Below are positions 1-5,699 of a stretch of 5,934 nucleotides of DNA, piece after piece. The notes under the pieces are model-generated. The model was not told the origin of the DNA. It did no database searches and saw only the letters and a list, made by a program, of their open reading frames with translations. Where the stretch lies: NCBI GenBank assembly GCA_964600225.1, contig CAZRIT010000084.1:1-5934 (forward strand), read 5' to 3'. Made by a program: the position numbers and the translations under genes. Source of the stretch: CAZRIT01 sp964600225. GTDB lineage: Bacteria > Bacillota > Clostridia > Christensenellales > CAG-138. Each line of letters opens with the position of its first letter. Position 1 is the first letter of the stretch.

Positions 1-119
1 CGGCCCCCCGAACCCCCGGTAACCCCTTGAATCGGCCGATCAATCGCCGCGGGACTCATTGGCTCGATGCTCTCGCGTCAAATGCCAACGCCCGTGTCAT
101 GCGGAGCACGTTTCCATCG
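1..119. other. Left-edge intergenic DNA, no gene seen
   Basis: No convincing coding region, promoter or RNA gene is visible. The first 26 bases have three runs of C (4-9, 13-17, 23-26). A 10-bp palindrome, ATCGGCCGAT, sits at 32-41. From about 94 the sequence begins to resemble a decayed head of the downstream repeat (GTGTCATGCGGAGCACG). Confidence 0.5.
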
Positions 120-294
120 CGTCATTCCGATCAGCAGCCGCAGCATACACGTCGTGTCATCCTGAGCCGATGCCGCAGCATACACGTCGCACCATTCCGA
201 ACTGACGCCGCAGCATACACGTCGCACCATTCCGAACTGACGCCGCAGCATACACGTCGCGTCATTCCGATCAGCCGCCGCAGCATACACGTCG
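120..294. repeat. 35-bp tandem repeat array, five units
   Basis: There are five contiguous 35-bp units starting at 120, 155, 190, 225 and 260. Each has a 17-bp variable part resembling GTCATTCCGA plus seven bases, followed by an invariant 18-bp core GCCGCAGCATACACGTCG (at 137, 172, 207, 242 and 277). Units 3 and 4 are identical, and units 1 and 5 differ at one base. The variable part is a degenerate copy of the head of the dispersed element at 295-350, and the array runs straight into that element in phase. Array growth by slippage or unequal recombination from the element is inferred. The units are not CRISPR repeats, because the 'spacers' are homologous to one another. Confidence 0.9.
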
Positions 295-350
295 TGTCAT
301 TCCGAGCAGCCGCAGGCTGAGAGGAATCTTTGCTCCCGCAGGGAGCAACC
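295..350 (+). repeat. Dispersed two-hairpin repeat element, left copy
   Basis: The head TGTCATTCCGAG is followed by hairpin 1, CAGCC-GCA-GGCTG (307-319), the linker GAGGAATCT, and hairpin 2, an 8-bp stem with a GCA loop (330-348). A close inverted copy lies at 5792-5841. The element sits 30 bp beyond the stop codon of the mogA-MOSC gene. On that transcript hairpin 2 is the first clear stem-loop, but no U-tract follows it, so it is not a canonical terminator. It could still act as an mRNA 3' end stabiliser or a weak terminator. Confidence 0.8.
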
Positions 351-379
351 GCTTCCAAAGCAACGCGTTGGATGGACAA

Positions 380-1306
380 CTATCGCAGCACCGTGAGCAT
401 GTCGCCCGCCTGCACCGTGCCGCCCGTCAGCACGCGTACAAAGACGCCCTCGCGCGGCATGACGCAATCGCCCGCCTGTTGGCGGATGGCGCAGTCGCTG
501 TGACAGGTTTTCCCAATCTGCGACACCTCGCATTCGGCCGTACCCAGCCTGATTTTGGTACCGACGGGCAGTTGATACAGCACAATCCCCTCGGTCAGGA
601 TGTTTTCTGCAAACGCGCCCGCCGCCAATGGAATAGTCACCCTGGCCTGCACCTTTTGCACGCTTTCGACGCCCAGCAGGCTCACCTGCCTCGGCCCCGC
701 GCCCGCGTGCGCATCGCCCTCGATGCCGTAATCGGGCACGAGCACGGCGCGCTCCACGGGGCGCTTTTGCTCGCCCTTGCGGACGCTGGTGCACACGGCC
801 AGCACTTTGGCAATGCTCGCGCCGCAATCGGACGCGGTTTTTCGCAGCATCTGTACACCGTGCTCCAGCGCGCCCATGACCGATAGCAGGCATTCCCGCG
901 CGGCCTTCTCGCTGCCGGGCAGATTGACCATCAGTGTGCCGCCGCGTGTGCCCGCCACCCCGCGAGACAGGCACCCGCGCGGGGTGATGCGCATGCTTTC
1001 GGCCCGCATGGCCTCGGGGATGCCGCGCACCTCGCGTTCGATCACGGCCTGCGTCGCCTCGGGCGTAACGTCGCGCGGGGACAGGCCCGTGCCGCCTGCG
1101 GTCAGCACCAGCGGGATATCCCGCTCGTCCGCGCAGCGGATCAGCTCGGCCCGGATGCGTTCCGTTTCGTCGGGCACGATGGCGGTATGGGCAAGCTCCC
1201 ATCCTTCGTCCTGCAGCATATGGCACAGTGCGGGGCCTGCGGTATCAAGGCGCTCCCCGCGCGCGCCCTTGTCGCTGACGGTGATGACGGCAAAGCGAAA
1301 GCCCAT
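380..1306 (-). CDS. mogA: MogA/MoaB molybdopterin adenylyltransferase fused to a MOSC domain
   Basis: A 308-residue, two-domain cytoplasmic protein of molybdenum cofactor synthesis. Residues 1 to about 160 are a MogA/MoaB fold, with ITVSDKGARGE at 8-18, PD at 45-46, TAGGTGLSPRDVTPEAT at 69-85 and NLPG at 128-131. In this family the domain adenylylates molybdopterin with ATP before MoeA inserts molybdate. Residues about 165-308 are a MOSC domain, with GIEGDAHAG at 194-202, GAFAENILTEG at 230-240, and IGKTCHSDCAI at 264-274 carrying Cys268, the likely sulfur-carrying residue. Cys272 and Cys281 are also present. MOSC domains are proposed to bind or transfer sulfur or the cofactor; the exact role here is inferred. 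The ATG at 1306 is fixed by AGGAGG (1320-1315) eight bases upstream and by family alignment. The gene lies 57 bp after moaA on the same strand, so they are probably co-transcribed. The stop is TAG at 382-380. Confidence 0.93.
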   Translation of the reverse strand: MGFRFAVITVSDKGARGERLDTAGPALCHMLQDEGWELAHTAIVPDETERIRAELIRCADERDIPLVLTAGGTGLSPRDVTPEATQAVIEREVRGIPEAMRAESMRITPRGCLSRGVAGTRGGTLMVNLPGSEKAARECLLSVMGALEHGVQMLRKTASDCGASIAKVLAVCTSVRKGEQKRPVERAVLVPDYGIEGDAHAGAGPRQVSLLGVESVQKVQARVTIPLAAGAFAENILTEGIVLYQLPVGTKIRLGTAECEVSQIGKTCHSDCAIRQQAGDCVMPREGVFVRVLTGGTVQAGDMLTVLR

Positions 1307-1363
1307 GGAAGGTTCCTCCTGCTGTTATAATTTATGAAGGGTTTGTATGCGCAACGGCAAACG

Positions 1364-2317
1364 TCAGCCGCCGATGCGGTGCATGGGTCGGCCCGCCTCG
1401 CTTGTCGCCTCGGCCGAGAGCGCGCCATGCATGGGGGGCTTGGCGGCGACGGCGCGGAGAAACTGCCCGCGCATGCCCGCCGCGTCCAGCCCCTTGACCG
1501 AAAACTCCTCGATGCCGTGCAGGCAGGGCTTGAGCCGCCCGTCCGCAGTCAGGCGGAGACGGTTGCACTGCGCGCAGAAGGGAGCGCTGACGGCGCCGAT
1601 CAGCCCCACGCGCCCGATGGCGTTGGGGAGGCGATAGAGCCTGGCCGTGCCGCCGTCGTCGGGCATGCTCGCAAGCGTCGGCAGCCGCGTCAACACCGTG
1701 TCCGCGGGCAGATAGGCCGCGTGCGGGAACGTCTGCGTGCCGCACATGGGCATCAGTTCGATAAACCGCACGTCCACGCCGTGCGTGCGCGATAGCTCCG
1801 CCAGCGCGGGGATTTCATCGTCGTTGAAGCCACCGATGAGCACCGTGTTGATTTTGACCTGTGAAAAGCCCGCCCGCAGCGCCGCGTCCAGCCCGCGCAG
1901 GGCGTCGTCGAGGCGGCCGATGCGGGTGATGGTTTCGTAGCGCGCTCCGTTGAGGGTATCCAGGCTGATGTTGACGCGCTGCACGCCCGCCTCGCGCAAA
2001 GGCTTTGCAAATTGGTCCAGCAGCACGCCGTTGGTCGTCAGGCACAGCTCGGAAATGCCGTCCAGCGCCGCAATGCGGCGGCAGAGGGAGAGGATGTTGC
2101 GCTTGACCAGCGGCTCGCCGCCCGTGATGCGGATTTTGGTGATGCCCAGCGCCAGCGCGGTTTCCACCGCCAGCAGCGTTTCCTCCTCGGTGAGCATGTC
2201 CTCGTGGCGGCGCTTAACGACGCCCTCGGGCGGCATGCAGTACACGCAGCGGAGGTTGCACAGCTCCGTCACCGAAAGGCGCAGATAGGTAATGGGTCTT
2301 TGCAGCGAATCCAGCAT
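1364..2317 (-). CDS. moaA: GTP 3',8-cyclase MoaA (radical SAM)
   Basis: A 317-residue radical SAM enzyme that converts GTP to 3',8-cyclo-7,8-dihydro-GTP, the first step of molybdopterin synthesis. The N-terminal 4Fe-4S cluster that binds S-adenosylmethionine uses Cys20, Cys24 and Cys27 (CNLRCVYC at 20-27). RITGGEPL lies at 63-70. The C-terminal cluster that binds GTP uses Cys248, Cys251 and Cys265, in CAQCNRLRL and LKPCL. The protein ends in Gly-Gly, the conserved tail known to reach into the active site of MoaA. The length matches the family (about 320-330). The reading frame stays open up to an ATG at 2443, but the family N-terminus begins with LQRPITYLRLSVTELCN, and the predicted transcription start (about 2355) lies downstream of 2443. 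The ATG at 2317 is therefore preferred, although no strong ribosome binding site precedes it. An ATG at 2359 is a weaker alternative. Confidence 0.95.
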   Translation of the reverse strand: MLDSLQRPITYLRLSVTELCNLRCVYCMPPEGVVKRRHEDMLTEEETLLAVETALALGITKIRITGGEPLVKRNILSLCRRIAALDGISELCLTTNGVLLDQFAKPLREAGVQRVNISLDTLNGARYETITRIGRLDDALRGLDAALRAGFSQVKINTVLIGGFNDDEIPALAELSRTHGVDVRFIELMPMCGTQTFPHAAYLPADTVLTRLPTLASMPDDGGTARLYRLPNAIGRVGLIGAVSAPFCAQCNRLRLTADGRLKPCLHGIEEFSVKGLDAAGMRGQFLRAVAAKPPMHGALSAEATSEAGRPMHRIGG

Positions 2318-2341
2318 GGTTGGCGCCGTCCCGTCCGTCGG

Positions 2342-2386
2342 GCAAGCGGCCCGACACATATATTGTAGCACGGGTTTGCCGCTTGC
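2342..2386. promoter_or_regulatory. 9-bp inverted repeat straddling the moaA promoter
   Basis: GCAAGCGGC (2342-2350) and its exact reverse complement GCCGCTTGC (2378-2386) flank the -10 box with 27 bp between them. The right arm lies upstream of the predicted transcription start, so the pair cannot fold in the mRNA and would have to act as DNA. The right arm is also part of an imperfect 16-bp dyad (2376-2391) over the -35 box. An operator role is inferred. Confidence 0.4.
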
Positions 2387-2391
2387 GACAA
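2362..2391 (-). promoter_or_regulatory. Promoter of the moaA-mogA operon
   Basis: Read on the minus strand: -35 TTGTCG (2391-2386), an 18-bp spacer, and -10 TACAAT (2367-2362) preceded by TGC, an extended -10. It matches the sigma-A consensus at 4/6 and 5/6. Transcription should start near 2355, giving a leader of about 38 nt to the ATG at 2317. That is too short for a molybdenum cofactor riboswitch. Confidence 0.65.
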
Positions 2392-2399
2392 GGCGTGGG

Positions 2400-2432
2400 A
2401 TGGTGCACGGGTTTCTCGCGGCCGCGCACCAT
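2400..2432. promoter_or_regulatory. Interrupted inverted repeat between the divergent promoters
   Basis: ATGGTGC (2400-2406) and GCACCAT (2426-2432) form a perfect 7-bp inverted repeat separated by 19 bp, just upstream of the moaA -35 box. The spacing is long for a single dimer site. It may be a regulatory site or chance. Confidence 0.25.
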
Positions 2433-2463
2433 ATTTCACACAAAAAAGAATTTCACGCAGCTA

Positions 2464-2493
2464 TTGCGAAACGTGTCGCATCCGTACTATAAT
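2464..2493 (+). promoter_or_regulatory. Promoter of the Ig-like protein-mscS operon
   Basis: -35 TTGCGA (2464-2469), an 18-bp spacer, and a perfect -10 TATAAT (2488-2493), with transcription expected near 2500. An A-rich stretch at 2440-2452, 12-24 bp upstream of the -35, could act as an UP element. Confidence 0.7.
2465..2480. promoter_or_regulatory. Near-perfect palindrome over the -35 region, candidate operator
   Basis: TGCGAAACGTGTCGCA has seven of its eight symmetric position pairs complementary, with a central CG. It covers most of the -35 box and part of the spacer, where a bound repressor would block RNA polymerase. An even-length dyad with a central CG is common for LacI/GalR-type regulators, but it does not fit the CcpA cre consensus. 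The half-site TGCGACA (read on the minus strand) also occurs at 2384-2390 over the moaA -35 region. The regulator is unknown. Confidence 0.45.
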
Positions 2494-2499
2494 ACATCT

Positions 2500-2641
2500 G
2501 GATATATATTATTTTGCAGCTTTATGTCACAAGGCGTACTGGGATTGTTCGTCCTGCGGGAAACGGACGGAAGCAGATTTGGGCGAATTTCACGGCGGAA
2601 ACGAACAGGAGTTCAACCGAAAAGACAATGAATACGGCGGC
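2500..2641 (+). other. Long mRNA leader with hairpin and unplaced ribosome binding site
   Basis: About 140 nt lie between the predicted transcription start and the preferred ATG. A stem of seven pairs (2548-2554 with 2565-2571, one G-T wobble, 10-nt loop) is the clearest structure. AGGAG at 2607-2611 is the best ribosome binding sequence, but no start codon lies at normal distance. ATG 2628 is 16 nt away in another frame and ATG 2642 is 30 nt away. I do not recognise a known riboswitch. Confidence 0.35.
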
Positions 2642-4480
2642 ATGCTGGCGGCGCTTGCCGCACACCGCACCAAGTTTGCGCTGGCCGCAAGCAAGGCGCT
2701 TGGCAGTGCGGCCATGAAGCTTGCCGTGCTGGCGGCTGCCATTGCCGCGGCCGTGATTATCTCCTCCAACATCCATATCAATTCCATACTGGTGAGCGTT
2801 TCTCAAACGACGGCAAGCATCAATGCGCATCTGGTGGCCGACAGGGAAGAGGACAAGGGCAAGACCGTCTATTACCGCCTGCAAAAGAAGGGCAGCGACG
2901 GCACGCTGGACTATTGGTTCTTCAGCGACGGAGACGCCGACCTGCGCTTTGATAACCTGGAGGAATCGACCACCTATGTCATCACCTACTACACGCAGAT
3001 GGAGGACGCCGACGGGAATCTTGTGATGGAGATCATCGGGCGGTTTGAATTCACCACCCTTGGCCGTGGCGGCGGCAGGCGCAATAGCGGCAAACCGAGC
3101 GGCGGTCAGCAGGGCGGCGGCAATCAGGATCAGCCAAGGCCCTCGGCCTCGCCGATTATCATGGTAACGCCGTACGTTCCGCCTACATTGACGATATTGA
3201 CGGAATCGCTTTCCGCGGGCATCGAGGAAAGCGCCTACCGTGAGCAGCTCCGCTACAGCTATAACGGCGTGCGCACGGTGCGGTTTAGCTATACAGGCGC
3301 GCTCCCGCAGGGACTGGCCATGGATCAGTACGGCACCATCACGGGCACGCCCACAGTCGGCACGGCGGCAGGCAGCCCGTACACCATCACCGTTAAGGCC
3401 GAGGAGATCGGCGTCAACGGCGCGGCGCTGGCCGACGCCGTATCCGATACCAAAACGTTGACCATCGAGATTGTGGCCCCGCCCGATCCGCTGGAGATCA
3501 CCACCACCGCGCTCAAGCAGGCGCGCGTGGGGCAGAAATACAGCTATGAGGTCATGACCAACCGCGCAAGCAAGACGGGCTTAAGCTTTACCGCGTCGGG
3601 CCTGCCCAACGGGTTTGATATCAGCACCTCGGGCGTCATCGGCACCGACGGCATGGACGTGGCGGCCTCGGCGGGCAACTACCCTGTCACCGTGCGCGTG
3701 TACGAGGCGGCCACGGGATTGTCGGACAGCAAGGACTATACGCTCATCGTCAAGGATGAACCGAGCCCCGCGCCCGAGCTCGATTTGGTGATTGAGTCGT
3801 TCTATAAGCATAACAGCGACGACTTTCCGCTCAGGTTTGATTATCGCATCAATACCAACGGGGCGACGGTGTACAGCGGCAGCCGCAGCTATTATAGCTA
3901 CGGAGGCAATTATGTGGCCAACCTGCCCACGCCCATGCCTGACGCCAACGGATATATCGAGGATAGCTTGTCGTTTGATTACCCCGCACAGTTGGATTTT
4001 CCCGCAGGCGGCACGCTGCAGATTACGGTGGAATATTCGATCAACGGCGTGGATAAGACAAAGACGGCGAGCGTTGGCATCACTGCCTACGCCGACAGCT
4101 TTACCGTGCTTGACCAGGGGGCTACCGTTACGGCGGCGCCCGAAGGGGGCGGCACTGTTGTTTCGTGTTATGCACGGCTCGAAAATAATGATGCGGAGGG
4201 CAGGCCGCTTCGGATCAGGAGCGTGATGGTGAACGCAACGGACGGGGTGGCGGCGGGGGCGCCCATTGTCAAGGTGCCCGTATACCCGTATTCCGGAAGC
4301 TTCCCCATGGAACTGGCTGCCGGCGCTACTGCGGGCTTTAGCGCAACCACTACCATGATAACGGAAGCCAACGGCGCGCATGACGTGACGGTTGAATTTG
4401 TGCGCTATGCGTTCAAAAACCACGGCGCTGCGGACACGGCGATCTATGGGAGCATGACAGGGGCGTTTGGCGGCGGATAA
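2642..4480 (+). CDS. Membrane-anchored extracytoplasmic protein with FN3-like and He_PIG Ig-like domains
   Basis: I do not recognise a specific family for the whole protein (612 residues). Residues 26-42 (KLAVLAAAIAAAVIISS) form one hydrophobic helix after a lysine/arginine-containing head, reading as a signal anchor with the rest outside the cell. Residues about 45-140 are beta-rich and FN3-like, with YYRLQKKG and LEESTTYVITYY. Residues 141-180 are a Gly/Gln/Pro-rich linker. Two putative Ig (He_PIG-type) domains follow. The first (about 181-278) has the clear signature LPQGLAMDQYGTITGTPT at 221-238; the second (about 283-371) has LPNGFDISTSGVIGT at 321-335. About 375-609 are two further Tyr/Thr-rich beta regions. 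No LPXTG signal, enzyme motif or C-terminal helix is visible, and there is a single Cys (509). Adhesion or envelope sensing is inference only. The start is uncertain: TTG 2579 (adds 21 residues) and ATG 2714 are alternatives in the same frame. Probably co-transcribed with the channel gene 72 bp downstream. Confidence 0.8.
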   Translation: MLAALAAHRTKFALAASKALGSAAMKLAVLAAAIAAAVIISSNIHINSILVSVSQTTASINAHLVADREEDKGKTVYYRLQKKGSDGTLDYWFFSDGDADLRFDNLEESTTYVITYYTQMEDADGNLVMEIIGRFEFTTLGRGGGRRNSGKPSGGQQGGGNQDQPRPSASPIIMVTPYVPPTLTILTESLSAGIEESAYREQLRYSYNGVRTVRFSYTGALPQGLAMDQYGTITGTPTVGTAAGSPYTITVKAEEIGVNGAALADAVSDTKTLTIEIVAPPDPLEITTTALKQARVGQKYSYEVMTNRASKTGLSFTASGLPNGFDISTSGVIGTDGMDVAASAGNYPVTVRVYEAATGLSDSKDYTLIVKDEPSPAPELDLVIESFYKHNSDDFPLRFDYRINTNGATVYSGSRSYYSYGGNYVANLPTPMPDANGYIEDSLSFDYPAQLDFPAGGTLQITVEYSINGVDKTKTASVGITAYADSFTVLDQGATVTAAPEGGGTVVSCYARLENNDAEGRPLRIRSVMVNATDGVAAGAPIVKVPVYPYSGSFPMELAAGATAGFSATTTMITEANGAHDVTVEFVRYAFKNHGAADTAIYGSMTGAFGGG

Positions 4481-4540
4481 CGGCGCACGGAAAACGGATT
4501 TTGCACGGCCCCGCACGGGCGGATGAACCAATCAAGAATC

Positions 4541-4545
4541 GGAGG
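4541..4545 (+). promoter_or_regulatory. Ribosome binding site deciding the mscS start
   Basis: GGAGG ends 7 nt before the ATG at 4553, an ideal spacing. The in-frame ATG at 4547 is only 1 nt away, and the ATG at 4523 lies upstream of this site with no site of its own. The protein therefore starts at 4553. Confidence 0.85.
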
Positions 4546-4552
4546 AATGACC

Positions 4553-5524
4553 ATGAAGCGCAACAAGGTTGCAGGAAAAATCATCTATATTCTCATCCTG
4601 GTGCTGCTGTTCGTGCTGTTGACGAACCCGCAGCTGCTGCCGTTTTTGGGCGATGAGACGCAGGCGCAGATTTCCGCGGCCGTGGAAAAGACGTTCGGCG
4701 CGTTCTCCGTTGACGACGGCACCTCCGCGTTCTCGCTGCCCAAGATTTTCAATATGGTGGCGGTCATCATACTGGTGCTGCTGGTATCCAATCTGGTGCG
4801 CTTCATCATCGAACGCAGCACCATCCACGGCAAGCGCAGCCAGACGGTGGCGATACTGGTGCTGAGCATCATCAAGTACGCGGGCGTCATTGTGATTGTG
4901 ATGTGGTGCCTGTCGATCATGGGCGTCAACATTACGGGCATATTCGCCAGCGTCGGCGTGCTGAGCCTCATCATCGGCTTTGGCGCGCAGAGCCTGATTG
5001 AGGATATCATCACGGGCATATTCATCATCTTTGAGGGCCAGTACAACGTGGGCGATATCATCATTCTGGGCGATTTCCGCGGCACGGTGCAGCGCATCGG
5101 CGTGCGTACCACCAGCATTGTGGACGCGGGCGGCAACGTGAAAATCGTCAACAACTCCGATATCCGCGATGTGCAGAACCGCTCCGAAAACCCGTCCGTC
5201 GCCGTGTGCGACGTGGGCATTTCCTATGAGGAACGCATCGAGCACGCCGAGCAGATACTGGAAAAGGGTCTGCCCGTCATTGCCGATAAGTACCCCGAGC
5301 TGTTCCTGGACGTGCCGTCGTACCTGGGCGTGCAGGAGGTTGGCGCATCGTCCGTGGTGATGCGCGTGATTGCGTATGTGCGCGAGGAAAACGTGTTTAC
5401 CGCGCAGCGCAAGCTCAACCGTGAAATCAAAATCCTCTTTGACGACAACAACATCGAAATCCCCTTCACGCAGATCGTGCTGCACAACGCCTACAACGAG
5501 AGCAAAGAGGAAAAGCAGGCGTAA
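4553..5524 (+). CDS. mscS: MscS-family small-conductance mechanosensitive channel
   Basis: A 323-residue membrane channel that opens under membrane tension and releases small solutes during osmotic downshock, normally as a heptamer. Hydrophobic helices are at about 8-24, 65-86, 98-123 and 130-162. The last is the pore helix, with ASVGVLSLIIGFGAQSLIEDI at 132-152. It continues into the beta domain (GQYNVGDIIILGDFRGTVQRIGVRTT at 162-187, then VNNSDI at 199-204), and the C-terminal alpha/beta cytoplasmic domain follows to about 315 (GASSVVMRVIAYV at 264-276). Compared with E. coli MscS (three helices, 286 residues), there is one extra N-terminal helix and a 40-residue loop; the sequence resembles the YkuT-type channels of Gram-positives. 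No promoter is seen in the 72 bp upstream, so transcription from the promoter at 2464 is likely. A strong terminator follows 34 bp after the TAA stop. Confidence 0.93.
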   Translation: MKRNKVAGKIIYILILVLLFVLLTNPQLLPFLGDETQAQISAAVEKTFGAFSVDDGTSAFSLPKIFNMVAVIILVLLVSNLVRFIIERSTIHGKRSQTVAILVLSIIKYAGVIVIVMWCLSIMGVNITGIFASVGVLSLIIGFGAQSLIEDIITGIFIIFEGQYNVGDIIILGDFRGTVQRIGVRTTSIVDAGGNVKIVNNSDIRDVQNRSENPSVAVCDVGISYEERIEHAEQILEKGLPVIADKYPELFLDVPSYLGVQEVGASSVVMRVIAYVREENVFTAQRKLNREIKILFDDNNIEIPFTQIVLHNAYNESKEEKQA

Positions 5525-5558
5525 TTACGCTTTCAGCAATACCGAAACGATATGCAAC

Positions 5559-5588
5559 AAAGCTGCGCGGTCAAACCGCGCAGCTTTT
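5559..5588 (+). terminator. Intrinsic terminator of the Ig-like protein-mscS operon
   Basis: A perfect 13-bp stem (5559-5571 with 5575-5587), GC-rich in the middle, closes a 3-nt loop (CAA) and ends in TTTT (5585-5588). The U-tract is short and then broken by GGG, so efficiency may depend on the very stable stem. Confidence 0.9.
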
Positions 5589-5612
5589 GGGTTTTGGGAC
5601 TTTGGGTTTGGG
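5589..5612 (+). other. Four-tract G-quadruplex motif directly after the terminator
   Basis: GGG at 5589-5591, 5596-5598, 5604-5606 and 5610-5612, with loops of 4, 5 and 3 nt (TTTT, ACTTT, TTT). This fits the standard G3 N1-7 quadruplex rule on the strand that matches the transcript, so read-through RNA or the non-template DNA strand could fold. The motif begins at the base after the terminator T-tract. Folding in vivo is inferred. Confidence 0.75.
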
Positions 5613-5613
5613 T

Positions 5614-5637
5614 TTTCTCTTTTTGTAAAAAGAGAAA
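5614..5637. repeat. AT-rich 11-bp inverted repeat
   Basis: TTTCTCTTTTT (5614-5624) is followed by GT and the exact reverse complement AAAAAGAGAAA (5627-5637). In practice it would fold with a 4-nt loop. It could be an additional weak transcription stop or pause for either strand. It lies one base after the G-quadruplex motif. Confidence 0.6.
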
Positions 5638-5699
5638 CAGAAAAACTTCCGATGTCATAACCCAACCGTGACATCCTGAGGCGTGAAGTTTTTTCCACT
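5638..5699. other. Intergenic DNA with a decayed repeat head
   Basis: No gene is seen. GTGACATCCTGAGGCGTGAAG at about 5668-5688 resembles a degenerate head of the dispersed repeats that follow. Confidence 0.4.

Noticed and set aside
4..26. G-quadruplex on the minus strand at the left edge
   Set aside because: Only three G-tracts are inside the window. A fourth, if any, lies outside and cannot be judged.
120..294. CRISPR array with 18-bp repeats and 17-bp spacers
   Set aside because: The 'spacers' are homologous to one another, two are identical, and they match the head of a dispersed repeat. The repeat is too short and no cas gene is present.
27..320. Small repetitive protein encoded by the 35-bp array
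   Set aside because: Open frames exist on both strands because the unit has few stops, and 35 is not a multiple of three, so the peptide cycles through three frames. No ribosome binding site or plausible fold is seen.
331..347. Canonical intrinsic terminator for the moaA-mogA operon
   Set aside because: A stem-loop is present, but on the minus strand it is followed by AAAGATTCC and not by a T-tract.
297..1226. 309-residue frame overlapping the mogA-MOSC gene in another minus-strand frame
   Set aside because: It is Arg/Gly-rich and low in complexity, as expected for an out-of-frame reading of a GC-rich gene. The overlapping frame has clear MogA and MOSC motifs.
1307..1363. Internal promoter between moaA and mogA-MOSC (minus-strand TATAAC with TTGCGC)
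   Set aside because: The spacer would be 19 bp, the -35 is weak, and the start point would fall on the ribosome binding site, leaving almost no leader.
2318..2361. Molybdenum cofactor riboswitch upstream of moaA
   Set aside because: The predicted leader is only about 38 nt, far too short for that class, and no matching structure is seen.
2318..2443. N-terminal extension of MoaA to the ATG at 2443
   Set aside because: The extra 42 residues do not resemble MoaA, and the predicted promoter and transcription start lie inside this stretch.
2464..2481. CcpA cre site over the rightward promoter
   Set aside because: The palindrome is 16 bp with half-site positions that do not fit the 14-bp cre consensus, so only a general operator is proposed.
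3581..5485. Two long antisense frames (3581-4531 and 4532-5485, minus strand) of about 316 residues each
   Set aside because: They are opposite the Ig-like and mscS genes, are rich in His, Arg and Asp, show no domain motif, and have no promoter or ribosome binding site.
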